Shown one piece after another: positions 8,469 to 17,290 of a stretch of DNA of 60,513 bases. The first letter of the stretch is position 1. The number at the start of each line of letters is the position of its first letter. A model generated the notes under the pieces. That model searched no databases and was not told the origin of the DNA. It saw only the letters and a program-made list of their open reading frames with translations. The stretch spans positions 1 through 60,513 of the forward strand of contig PBNW01000006.1 of NCBI GenBank assembly GCA_002723255.1, written 5' to 3'. The DNA comes from Pelagibacterium sp. Its GTDB lineage: Bacteria; Pseudomonadota; Alphaproteobacteria; Rhizobiales; Devosiaceae. A program made the translations under genes and the position numbers.

Positions 8469-9392
8469 CTACTCGGCGGCCGATGGTTCGGCTGTCGCTT
8501 CGTCGCGTGCGTAAAAAGAGCCGGGAAGGTTTCCCATGCTTTCCACGATATGGGTCGCCAGGGCGTCGTAAATTCCGCCATAGGCATGGGATGCACGCAA
8601 CAGAGCGATTTGCGCCTCGTTGAGGCGCGGCAGGCCCTGTTCCTGTGAAATCACTCGCATCCCCGGCTGCAATGCACTTTCGGGCAGAAATCCGACAGCG
8701 AGATCCGAGAGGACCGCCGACGAAATCGCCGTGGCGTTAGAGGAGGTATAGGCAATGCGGAAATCGCGGTTGATGCGGTTGAGCGCCTCGACCGCATCGG
8801 CCCGCCATGTGCAGTAGGACGGACCGCACGCCAGAGGCAGGGGATCGGACGCCAGCGCGCGGCCGCCATGGCTTGCCACCCAGTACATCTTTTCAGTCCG
8901 GAACAATTCGCCGAATTCATGCATGGTCCCTTGCGTGAAAACGATGATGTCGTACCGGCCCGACCGCATACCGGCCAAAAGCTCCTCGGAGGGCTGGCAG
9001 CGCACGTCGACGGTAATGCGCGGATGGGTGCGCTGAAAGCTCGACAGGATCACCGGCAAGAGCTTGACCGCATAATCGTCAGGCACGCCAAAGCGGATAT
9101 TACCCACCAGATCGTCCTTGGAGAACATGTCGACGATCTCGGCGTTGATCTTGAGCATGCGACGGGCGCGGGCATAAAGCGCCTCGCCCTCCGTGGTCAG
9201 CGAAACCTTGCGTCCGTCGCGCAGAAACAAGGGCTGTCCCAGCCGCTCTTCGAGCCGCTTGATCTGCATCGAAACCGCCGATTGCGTCTTGTATACCCGC
9301 CGCGCGGCCTCGGTGAAGCTGCCGCAATCGGCAATGGCGCAGAAGGTCTGCAACTGGTCCAGATCGAGGGGGCTGGCCATCGCCAAATCCAT
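8469..9392 (-). CDS. LysR family transcriptional regulator
   Basis: A 307-residue LysR-type regulator: N-terminal winged helix (LDQLQTFCAIADCGSFTEAARRVYKTQSAVSMQIKRLE, quoted in part as GSFTEAARR and QSAVSMQIK) and a periplasmic-binding-like effector domain from about residue 95 (NIRFGVPDDYAVKLLP). ATG at 9392 or ATG at 9380 are both possible starts. It is divergent from a DUF1127 gene. In Brucella and Agrobacterium the LysR proteins VtlR/LsrB control DUF1127 genes, so this pair may be regulator and target. It converges with marR, with four bases between stops. Confidence 0.85.
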   Translation of the reverse strand: MDLAMASPLDLDQLQTFCAIADCGSFTEAARRVYKTQSAVSMQIKRLEERLGQPLFLRDGRKVSLTTEGEALYARARRMLKINAEIVDMFSKDDLVGNIRFGVPDDYAVKLLPVILSSFQRTHPRITVDVRCQPSEELLAGMRSGRYDIIVFTQGTMHEFGELFRTEKMYWVASHGGRALASDPLPLACGPSYCTWRADAVEALNRINRDFRIAYTSSNATAISSAVLSDLAVGFLPESALQPGMRVISQEQGLPRLNEAQIALLRASHAYGGIYDALATHIVESMGNLPGSFYARDEATAEPSAAE

Positions 9393-9482
9393 CACAAAAA
9401 TTGATCGTGAGAATGAAATCTATTTGTTTGAATAATGGAGGGCAAGCCCCTATCTACCGGTCAGACACAAGCCTCCCATTAA

Positions 9483-9503
9483 ACTCTATCAAAACGATAG
9501 AGT
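9483..9503. promoter_or_regulatory. Inverted repeat before the DUF1127 gene
   Basis: A perfect inverted repeat ACTCTATC-AAAAC-GATAGAGT, 24 bases before the DUF1127 start. It contains TATC-N5-GATA, that is T-N11-A, the classical LysR contact pattern. It could equally be a hairpin in the 5' leader of the mRNA. Confidence 0.5.
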
Positions 9504-9526
9504 GGATGGGGTGATGGAGTAAGATC

Positions 9527-9733
9527 ATGGCCCTGTTCAATTTTAAATCCCGCGCCGGTGCCGGTATGCGCCGTTCGACGCTGCGCTCGATGATGCAGAT
9601 GGATGCATCGCTGCTCAGCGACATGGGTTTGACCCGTTACGATATCGCAGAAGCAATGCGCCATGGCGGTGCTGCCGCCGGCCAGCTTCTCGATGCGCGC
9701 CGCAACGCGCGCGCAGCCCAATGGCTTCAGTGA
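9527..9733 (+). CDS. Small DUF1127 protein
   Basis: A 68-residue basic protein. The DUF1127 motif is at the C-terminal half: MDASLLSDMGLTRYDI with the typical L-x-DMGL-x-R-x-DI core, preceded by an Arg-rich stretch MRRSTLRSMM. Family members in Agrobacterium and Brucella act in RNA turnover, phosphate and carbon metabolism and stress physiology; no enzymatic activity is expected. ATG at 9527 has GGAG at 9516. The gene is followed by a long, strongly folded untranslated stretch ending in an intrinsic terminator (9855-9883). The divergent LysR gene is the likely regulator. Confidence 0.85.
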   Translation: MALFNFKSRAGAGMRRSTLRSMMQMDASLLSDMGLTRYDIAEAMRHGGAAAGQLLDARRNARAAQWLQ

Positions 9734-9883
9734 CCCCTTGCTGAAGTCCTGATCGGGCTCTTGGCTTGGCGTATTTTGCCGGTACGTCTGGCCGTCCAAA
9801 GAGAGCCCGACCGAAACAGGGTCGATTTTGCCTATGACCTTGTTTCCTAGCCCCAGCCGGACCGCTTGCGGTCCGGCTTTTTT
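9734..9883 (+). ncRNA. Candidate structured 3' UTR or 3'-derived small RNA
   Basis: Between the DUF1127 stop and its terminator lie three successive hairpins: a 9-bp stem (9753-9761 with 9802-9810) enclosing a 40-nt arm with a smaller hairpin, an 11-bp stem with one G-U pair (9813-9823 with 9836-9846), and the terminator stem. No reading frame of note spans the region. Such an array is much more folding than a plain 3' UTR needs, so a small RNA released by processing, or transcribed from its own promoter, is a fair possibility. The stems are seen; the RNA is inferred. Confidence 0.45.
9855..9883 (+). terminator. Intrinsic terminator after the DUF1127 gene
   Basis: A GC-rich stem of 8-9 bp (AGCCGGACC at 9855-9863 with GGTCCGGCT at 9870-9878) followed by six T residues (9878-9883). 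It lies 121 bases after the DUF1127 stop and 12 bases before the convergent IalB-family stop. Confidence 0.88.
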
Positions 9884-9894
9884 GTGTCCGGACG

Positions 9895-10389
9895 TCAGGG
9901 CAGGGCGGCAAAGCCCTCGTCGAATCCATTGAGCGAAACGGGAATGCCGATTCCTTCTTCGGGTGTGCGGAACACGATGAAAATGGCATTCTCGCCGTCT
10001 GAGAGCTGGCTCATCAACTCGTCATCCATGACCACTTCGGCAACGCAGCCATTGGGCAGGCAGCGAACGAACGCGACGCGGCCCAGATCCTCGCCGTCTA
10101 TGTTGAGCCCGAGCCCGTTCGGCAAAAGTACGCCCAGCGGTGCCAGGACGCGTAACAGCCGTGCTTCCTGATCGGCCGTCTTGAGCACGATCACCGAAAG
10201 CGCGACATTGGGCTGATCTTCGGCTGTAACGTTCTGGATCAGCGCGCATTGTTCCTCGGTCGCCCCGGGCACCAGGTCGCAGGTCATCTGCCAATCTCCA
10301 TGCTGGGAGCGGACAGCGCCCTGCGCGGCTGCCGGGCCGGCGAGGCAAAGGGAGGCCACAATGGCGGCAAGTGGTGCGAGATGGCGCAT
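9895..10389 (-). CDS. Invasion-associated locus B (IalB) family protein
   Basis: A 164-residue exported protein: signal peptide MRHLAPLAAIVASLCLAGPAAAQ, then an IalB domain with GDWQMTCDL near the N terminus, several Cys in pairs (TCDL, QCAL, RCLPNGC) and a C-terminal LSDGENAIFIVF segment. IalB proteins are periplasmic or outer-membrane-associated in Bartonella and Brucella relatives and occur widely in free-living Hyphomicrobiales, where the role is unknown and need not involve invasion. It is transcribed away from the cox cluster, which starts 318 bases further on. Confidence 0.82.
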   Translation of the reverse strand: MRHLAPLAAIVASLCLAGPAAAQGAVRSQHGDWQMTCDLVPGATEEQCALIQNVTAEDQPNVALSVIVLKTADQEARLLRVLAPLGVLLPNGLGLNIDGEDLGRVAFVRCLPNGCVAEVVMDDELMSQLSDGENAIFIVFRTPEEGIGIPVSLNGFDEGFAALP

Positions 10390-10707
10390 GAAAGCTATTG
10401 TCTCCTGGCAGTTCCCGGCAAGCGGGCGGTTGTTGTGATGTGTCGGGCAGCAGGGCGGTTCTTGTCAACACGAGCGGGCCAAACCGGGCACAAATCCCAC
10501 AACTGGGGCACCCATAAGGCGCCATTGGCGCAATTTGACGCACGAAATGTGACCTCCAGTCCAATTGCCTTGGTCAAAAACATGTGGTTTAGCTGCCACG
10601 AGAAAAATCGGGCACCCCAGTATGAGTCGGGAGCGTGCGGCGTTTGCCACGCGGAGCGGACATGCTAGGGAGCGCAATAACAAAAATTACGTTCAGGAGA
10701 AGTCCAG
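10390..10707. other. 318-base intergenic region upstream of coxB
   Basis: No credible gene. It must contain the promoters for the IalB-family gene (left) and for coxB (right). A small stem GCGCC-ATT-GGCGC lies around 10519-10531 and the 7-base inverted pair ACTGGGG/CCCCAGT spans about 120 bases. I see no FNR-type TTGAT-N4-ATCAA box and no clear -35/-10 pair. The ribosome-binding site CAGGAGA for coxB is at 10694-10700. Confidence 0.5.
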
Positions 10708-11613
10708 GTGACAGGATTTTCTTTCCGTCTGGTCAGAGCCTCACTCGCCGCGCTGTTTTTTGCGCTGATCCCGGCAATTGCCTCGGCTCAGCAGGTCGGT
10801 CATGCCGTTCCAGGTCAGATCGGCTTTCAGCCCGCGGTTACCCCGATCATGGATTCGATTATCGCGTTCCATGACAACCTCTTGATGTGGATCATCACCG
10901 CGATCGTGCTGCTCGTTCTGGTGCTGCTGATCGTTGTGATCGTGCGCTTCAACCAGCGCACCAATCCAACCCCATCGAAGGTGACGCACAATACGCTCAT
11001 CGAGATCGTCTGGACCGTGGTTCCGGTTCTGGTTCTCTTTGTGATCGCCATTCCCTCATTTGGCGTTCTGGCCGATCAGCAGACCATTCCGGATGGCGAG
11101 CGTACCTATCTCGGGTCGCAGATTTTCGGCGGCGACGTCGAAGTCCCCGAGCCGTCCCTCACCATCAAGGCGACCGGCTACCAGTGGTACTGGGGATATG
11201 AGTATATGGACGAGGGCGTCGACTTCGTTTCGATCATGCTCGATGAAGAGCAGCGCGAAGCCAACAAGCCCGACCAGCCACGCCTTCTGGCCGTCGACAA
11301 CGAACTGGTTGTTCCCGTCAACACCACGGTCCGCGTGCTCGTCACCGCCGCTGACGTGCTGCACGCCTTTGCCGTCCCGTCCTTCGGCATCAAGGTCGAC
11401 GCGGTCACCAGCCGCAACAACGAAACCTGGTTCTATGCCCGTGAAACCGGTATTTACTATGGCCAGTGCTCTGAACTTTGCGGCAAGGATCACTCGTTCA
11501 TGCCCATCGCGGTACGCGTCGTCGAGCAGGACCAGTTCGATACATGGTTGGCGGCTGCGGAAGAAGGCAGCCTGGCCGACGCCAACACTGCGCTGATGGC
11601 GTCGATCCAGTAA
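10708..11613 (+). CDS. coxB: Cytochrome c oxidase subunit II
   Basis: A 301-residue subunit carrying the binuclear CuA centre that takes electrons from cytochrome c. It has a signal peptide (MTGFSFRLVRASLAALFFAL...), two membrane helices (about 48-75 and 92-112), then the periplasmic cupredoxin domain. CuA ligands are visible in VLHAF and GQCSELCGKDHSFMPI, and the aromatic docking patch as YQWYWGYEY. There is no C-terminal haem-c domain. The GTG start at 10708 has CAGGAGA upstream. It heads the aa3 oxidase cluster; coxA follows after 27 bases. Confidence 0.96.
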   Translation: MTGFSFRLVRASLAALFFALIPAIASAQQVGHAVPGQIGFQPAVTPIMDSIIAFHDNLLMWIITAIVLLVLVLLIVVIVRFNQRTNPTPSKVTHNTLIEIVWTVVPVLVLFVIAIPSFGVLADQQTIPDGERTYLGSQIFGGDVEVPEPSLTIKATGYQWYWGYEYMDEGVDFVSIMLDEEQREANKPDQPRLLAVDNELVVPVNTTVRVLVTAADVLHAFAVPSFGIKVDAVTSRNNETWFYARETGIYYGQCSELCGKDHSFMPIAVRVVEQDQFDTWLAAAEEGSLADANTALMASIQ

Positions 11614-13296
<1,683 letters not shown>

Positions 13297-13324
13297 GCCC
13301 GGCGAAAGACCGAACCGAACATTG

Positions 13325-13346
13325 GCAACCCGGGAGACCGGGTTGC
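13325..13346 (+). terminator. Hairpin between coxA and ctaB
   Basis: A perfect 9-bp stem GCAACCCGG/CCGGGTTGC with the 4-base loop GAGA, 28 bases after the coxA stop. There is no strong T run (GCTTTG follows), so it may act as a weak terminator or mRNA end that lowers expression of the assembly genes relative to coxBA, or as a 3' stabiliser. Confidence 0.5.
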
Positions 13347-13379
13347 GCTTTGAATTGAACCCCGAGCCGGAACCTCACA

Positions 13380-14309
13380 TTGGCTTACGCAGACGACAGC
13401 AACCCGACCACAACCGTCGATCTGGGCGGGCAGGTGGAAGACTATCTGGAGCTCTTAAAGCCCCGGGTGATGCAGCTTGTCGTCTTTACCGGCTTTGTGG
13501 GCATGCTGGTGGCGCCTGGTGGTATCAATCCGGTGATCGGGTTCATCGCCATATTGTGCATCGCAGTGGGGGCCGGTGCCTCGGGTGCGCTCAACATGTG
13601 GTACGATGCCGATATCGACGCCATCATGAGTCGCACGCTCAACCGCCCGATCCCTTCGGGCCGTGTCACGGGCGAAAACGCGCTGGTCTTTGGTGTCACG
13701 CTTGCCGGATTTTCCGTGGCAACGCTTGGTCTTGCCACAAACTGGCTGGCAGCCGGGCTTTTGGCGTTCACGATCTTCTTTTATGCCGTGATCTACACGA
13801 TGTGGCTCAAGCGCTCGACGCCGCAGAACATTGTGATCGGCGGGGCGGCCGGCGCATTTCCGCCGATGATCGGTTGGGCGGCGGTCACGGGCAGCGTTTC
13901 CTGGGACTCACTGATTCTTTTCATGATCATCTTTTTGTGGACGCCGCCGCATTTCTGGGCGCTCGCACTCTACAAGAAGGGCGACTACGAGGCCGCCGGC
14001 ATCCCGATGCTGCCCAATGTCGCGGGTGAGCGCGCCACCCAGAACCAGATCGTCATCTACACCGTCCTGCTCACGGCGATAGGGTTCGGTCCGGTCCTGA
14101 CCGGCCTTGTGGGCTGGTTCTATGCCATTCCAGCCACAATTTTAGGCGTCGCGTTCTCTGTTCTGGCCGTTCGTCTGCGCTTTTCCGAAGGCGTCGAGAT
14201 GAAACGGCGGGCCCGCGTCCTTTTCACCTATTCCCTGCTGTACCTGTTTGTGTTGTTCGTTGCGCTGCTGGCCGATGTGGGCCTGATCAGATGGTTTGGA
14301 GTGCTCTGA
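13380..14309 (+). CDS. ctaB: Protohaem IX farnesyltransferase (haem O synthase)
   Basis: A 309-residue membrane prenyltransferase of the UbiA superfamily that adds a farnesyl group to haem b to make haem O, a precursor of haem a. Asp-rich motifs: [21 protein letters not shown] in the first half (the DxxxD core) and the second loop around [15 protein letters not shown]. Nine or so helices are traceable. The start is a TTG at 13380; the next in-frame ATG would cut off 30 residues. The stop overlaps the start of the small downstream gene (TGATG). The haem A synthase gene ctaA is not in this window. Confidence 0.93.
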   Translation: MAYADDSNPTTTVDLGGQVEDYLELLKPRVMQLVVFTGFVGMLVAPGGINPVIGFIAILCIAVGAGASGALNMWYDADIDAIMSRTLNRPIPSGRVTGENALVFGVTLAGFSVATLGLATNWLAAGLLAFTIFFYAVIYTMWLKRSTPQNIVIGGAAGAFPPMIGWAAVTGSVSWDSLILFMIIFLWTPPHFWALALYKKGDYEAAGIPMLPNVAGERATQNQIVIYTVLLTAIGFGPVLTGLVGWFYAIPATILGVAFSVLAVRLRFSEGVEMKRRARVLFTYSLLYLFVLFVALLADVGLIRWFGVL

Positions 14310-14473
14310 TGACCGTCGAGCAGAATTTGACCGAACAACAGAGGGAAGCCTTCCTCAAGCGCCGCCGCAAGCGTTCAATCGCCATCGGCATCGTGCTGGC
14401 TGTTCTTGTCGCGATCTTTTACGCGATCACCATTGTCAATATCGGCCCTGAAGTCATGGTTCGGGAGCTCTAG
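14309..14473 (+). CDS. Small single-helix membrane protein of the cox cluster (CoxF-like)
   Basis: A 54-residue protein with a basic N-terminal segment (LKRRRKR), one hydrophobic helix of about 22 residues and a short exit. It matches in place and shape the small protein, often labelled CoxF, that sits between ctaB and ctaG in alphaproteobacteria. Start ATG 14309 overlaps the ctaB stop; ctaG follows three bases after its stop. A role in oxidase assembly or as a minor subunit is likely from context only. Confidence 0.75.
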   Translation: MTVEQNLTEQQREAFLKRRRKRSIAIGIVLAVLVAIFYAITIVNIGPEVMVREL

Positions 14474-14476
14474 ACC

Positions 14477-15016
14477 ATGGCATCGATCCATCACAATGCG
14501 GATCTGGGCGGCAACAAGAAGATGCTACGCTGGCTCGTCGGCATCCCCACGGTCATGCTCGCGCTCTCGTTTGCCTCCGTGCCGCTTTACAACATTTTCT
14601 GCAGTGTAACGGGTTATGGCGGAACCACCCAGGTGGCCGAGGAAAACGCCAAGGGCGTAATCGCTCGCGAAATGGCCGTTCGGTTCGATTCGACGATCGA
14701 TCGCGGCATTCCGTTGCGCGTGGTGCCGGCCAGTGTCGAGACCAATGCGATCGGCACCATCTCCACGGTTACCTATCGCGCAACCAACCTGTCCGACGAA
14801 CCGCTGCGCACGACGGCAAGCTTCAACGTGACGCCGGAAAACACGGGCATATATTTTAACAAGATCGAGTGTTTCTGCTTTACCGAGCAGGTTCTTGCGC
14901 CCAATGAAACCGTCGAGATGCCGGTGACCTATTTTATCGATCCCGACCTCGACGAAAATTCTGAATTGCGTACAATCCGCCAGATTACGCTGTCTTACAC
15001 ATTTCACGATTCCTAA
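14477..15016 (+). CDS. ctaG: Cytochrome c oxidase assembly protein CtaG/Cox11
   Basis: A 179-residue copper chaperone that delivers Cu(I) to the CuB site of subunit I. One N-terminal membrane anchor (about 16-38) is followed by the conserved [17 protein letters not shown] segment and the periplasmic Ig-like domain with the copper-binding Cys pair in [10 protein letters not shown]. Length and motifs are those of Cox11. It lies between the small membrane gene and coxC, as in the usual alphaproteobacterial order. Confidence 0.95.
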   Translation: MASIHHNADLGGNKKMLRWLVGIPTVMLALSFASVPLYNIFCSVTGYGGTTQVAEENAKGVIAREMAVRFDSTIDRGIPLRVVPASVETNAIGTISTVTYRATNLSDEPLRTTASFNVTPENTGIYFNKIECFCFTEQVLAPNETVEMPVTYFIDPDLDENSELRTIRQITLSYTFHDS

Positions 15017-15033
15017 CGGGGGATAGACCCAAC

Positions 15034-15870
15034 ATGGCAGCCCATGCAAAGAACCATGACTACCATCTGGTAGATTTGAGCCCATGGCCGTTTATCGGCT
15101 CGTTTTCGGCCTTCTTCATGGCCGTCGGTGGCATCATGTGGATGCACGGTGGCGTGCCCTGGCTCTTTGCCGCAGGCCTCATTGGCGTGTTGGGCACAAT
15201 GGCCTCCTGGTGGGCTGACGTCATCAAGGAAGCCAATACCGGCTACCACACCCCGGTGGTCCAGCTTCACCATCGCTACGGCATGATCCTGTTCATCGCC
15301 TCGGAAGTGATGTTCTTTGTTGCCTGGTTCTGGGCTTATTTCGAAGCTGCCTTCTACCCCGATGAAATCGCTCAGGTCGGCCGCGTTGCCTTTACCGGCG
15401 GCGTTTGGCCGCCGCAGGGCGTCGAAGTGTTCGATCCCTGGCATTTGCCGCTTTTCAATACGCTGGTTCTGCTGCTTTCGGGCACCACAGTCACCTGGGC
15501 GCACCACGCGCTGCTGGAAAATGATCGTGAGGGTCTCAAATGGGGCCTGATCCTGACCGTACTGCTCGGTGCCCTGTTCTCCACTGTCCAGGTTCTTGAA
15601 TACACGCAGGCCCATTTCTCGTTCTCGGGAAACATTTATGGCGCCACCTTCTTCATGGCCACCGGTTTCCATGGCTTTCACGTGTTCATCGGAACCATCT
15701 TCCTGCTCGTCTGCCTGATCCGGGCCTATGCCGGCCAGTTCACGCCCAAGCAGCATCTCGGTTTCGAATTCGCTGCCTGGTACTGGCATTTCGTTGACGT
15801 GGTCTGGCTGTTCCTCTTTGCCTCGATCTACGTCTGGGGCTCATGGGGCGCGACCGTCGGCGGCCACTAA
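15034..15870 (+). CDS. coxC: Cytochrome c oxidase subunit III
   Basis: A 278-residue, seven-helix subunit that stabilises the core and binds lipid. It starts [23 protein letters not shown], typical of the family, and has [19 protein letters not shown], the conserved Glu region, and the C-terminal [13 protein letters not shown] motif. It closes the structural part of the aa3 oxidase cluster; accessory genes for a DUF983 protein and SURF1 follow. Confidence 0.96.
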   Translation: MAAHAKNHDYHLVDLSPWPFIGSFSAFFMAVGGIMWMHGGVPWLFAAGLIGVLGTMASWWADVIKEANTGYHTPVVQLHHRYGMILFIASEVMFFVAWFWAYFEAAFYPDEIAQVGRVAFTGGVWPPQGVEVFDPWHLPLFNTLVLLLSGTTVTWAHHALLENDREGLKWGLILTVLLGALFSTVQVLEYTQAHFSFSGNIYGATFFMATGFHGFHVFIGTIFLLVCLIRAYAGQFTPKQHLGFEFAAWYWHFVDVVWLFLFASIYVWGSWGATVGGH

Positions 15871-15883
15871 CCTCTAAGGAAAG

Positions 15884-15910
15884 GCCGGGAGCGCTTGAAG
15901 CGGTCCCGGC
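15884..15910 (+). other. Hairpin between coxC and the DUF983 gene
   Basis: GCCGGGA (15884-15890) pairs with TCCCGGC (15904-15910), and CGCT pairs with AGCG inside, giving a long, stable hairpin that ends 7 bases before the DUF983 start codon. There is no T run. It may limit translation of the next gene or protect the upstream message from 3' decay. Confidence 0.45.
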
Positions 15911-15917
15911 ATATCAC

Positions 15918-16304
15918 ATGGCTGAACATTCTGAGGGGCTTTCCCCACTCGCGACCGGACTTAGGGGCCGCTGTCCGCGTTGTGGCGAAGGCCATCTTTT
16001 TTCCGGCTTCCTCACAGTTGCCGAGAGCTGCGATGCCTGCGGGCTCGATTTTTCCTTCGCCGATAGCGGGGATGGTCCCGCTGTGCTCATCATGTTTCCG
16101 GTCGGCACCATCGTTATTGCAGGCTGGCTGATCACCGATGCGCTTTTCGGATGGCCGGCAGTCGCGCAATTGGCCATCTGGTTGCCCATGACCCTGATCC
16201 TGTCGCTGCTGATGCTGCGGCCCTTCAAGGGCGTGATGATAAACTTGCAATACAAGACCGGCGCTCGGCCCGGCGGTGAACTGGGCGAACGGGACGACGA
16301 CTAG
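15918..16304 (+). CDS. DUF983 family membrane protein
   Basis: A 128-residue protein with a zinc-ribbon-like N terminus (two CxxC pairs: CPRC and CDAC, about residues 20-42) and two membrane helices (about 55-75 and 85-102). DUF983 proteins accompany cox genes in alphaproteobacteria, which suggests a part in oxidase biogenesis, but no reaction is known. ATG 15918 is used because the sequence upstream of it folds into a hairpin and does not resemble the family. The stop codon TAG at 16302-16304 is the first three bases of a palindromic repeat. Confidence 0.82.
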   Translation: MAEHSEGLSPLATGLRGRCPRCGEGHLFSGFLTVAESCDACGLDFSFADSGDGPAVLIMFPVGTIVIAGWLITDALFGWPAVAQLAIWLPMTLILSLLMLRPFKGVMINLQYKTGARPGGELGERDDD

Positions 16305-16466
16305 AGCGTGTCCAGCAAAAGTGGAAACGGTTTTGCGGTTCGGACACGCGACAAAGCAAGGGTTTAGAGCCAAGGATTTGATTCAATCAAATCCTGAACG
16401 GCTCTAGAGCGTGTCCAGCAAAAGTGGAAACGGTTTGAGCGATTCAGAGAGAAGCGAGAATGCTCA
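16302..16466. repeat. Two-hairpin palindromic repeat, one full and one shortened unit
   Basis: Unit one (16302-16406) runs from TAGAGC to GCTCTA and folds as GCGTGTCC (16306-16313) with GGACACGC (16342-16349), with inner GCAAAA/TTTTGC, then a second hairpin containing GGATTTGATT/AATCAAATCC. Unit two (16405-16466) begins with the same bases but lacks the middle and ends next to the surf1 start. Related copies lie at 50892-50997 and 53584-53690. It resembles the intergenic palindromic repeats known from Rhizobiales. Confidence 0.8.
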
Positions 16467-16467
16467 G

Positions 16468-17256
16468 ATGGCCGATGCCAGCCAGACCCGGCCGCGTTGG
16501 GGTTTCACCCAGATCAGCTTCGTGGCGTTCATGGTCGGCCTGATGGGGCTGTTCATCGCGCTCGGAACATGGCAGGTCGAGCGCCTTGCGGAAAAGGAAG
16601 CCTTGATCGCGGCCGTCGAAACGCGCTTCGATCTTGCACCACAGCCATTCCCAGCGTCAGAGGACTGGGACGCGCTCGATCCGCAAGAGCTGGATTATGC
16701 ACGGTTTGAGCTGACCGGCACCTTCGACAACTCCTATACGGTTTTGGTCTTTACCAATGTTCCCGATCCGGCAGGCCGCTATGGGGGCGTGGGCTACTGG
16801 GTAATGGCCCCCTTTTCGCTCGATGATGGTGGGATCGTCTGGATCAATCGGGGCTTCGTTCCCCAAGCTGCTGCCGCCGATTTTGCCGATGGCGGGGCCG
16901 CGCCCCAGGGGCGGGTAACTATCGAAGCGGTCGCGCGCCGGCCCGAACAGGCCAATAGCTTTACCCCTGAGCCCGATTTTGCCGAGGGACGTGAATGGGT
17001 CCGCAACCCGGAACGGCTCTCGGCTTTTCTCGATGATGCGGCCGGGCCGATAGCGCCGGTCACGCTCGACAGGGTCGCCGGTGAACCCGGCGAGTTGCCG
17101 CAGGGCGGCGAAACTCAGATTACCTTTCCCAACCGGCATCTTGAATATGCCGGCACCTGGTATCTGTTTGCCGTCATTACGCCGATCATGCTCGGCTTCT
17201 GGCTGTGGCGTCAGCGCCGGCCCAGAAATCTTGCTCATGAGGAAAAGGACAATTAG
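16468..17256 (+). CDS. SURF1 family cytochrome oxidase biogenesis protein
   Basis: A 262-residue inner-membrane protein that helps insert haem a into subunit I. The two membrane helices at the ends (about 12-32 and 231-250) flank a periplasmic domain with family motifs GTWQVERLAEKEALI, WVMAPFSLDDGGIVWINRGFVP and, near the end, RHLEYAGTWYLFAV. ATG at 16468 lies directly after a palindromic repeat and has no strong Shine-Dalgarno site, so translation may be low. thrC follows after 34 bases. Confidence 0.9.
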   Translation: MADASQTRPRWGFTQISFVAFMVGLMGLFIALGTWQVERLAEKEALIAAVETRFDLAPQPFPASEDWDALDPQELDYARFELTGTFDNSYTVLVFTNVPDPAGRYGGVGYWVMAPFSLDDGGIVWINRGFVPQAAAADFADGGAAPQGRVTIEAVARRPEQANSFTPEPDFAEGREWVRNPERLSAFLDDAAGPIAPVTLDRVAGEPGELPQGGETQITFPNRHLEYAGTWYLFAVITPIMLGFWLWRQRRPRNLAHEEKDN

Positions 17257-17290
17257 GGTGCATCCCGATGTCCAGGAGGGTGCTTCTTTA

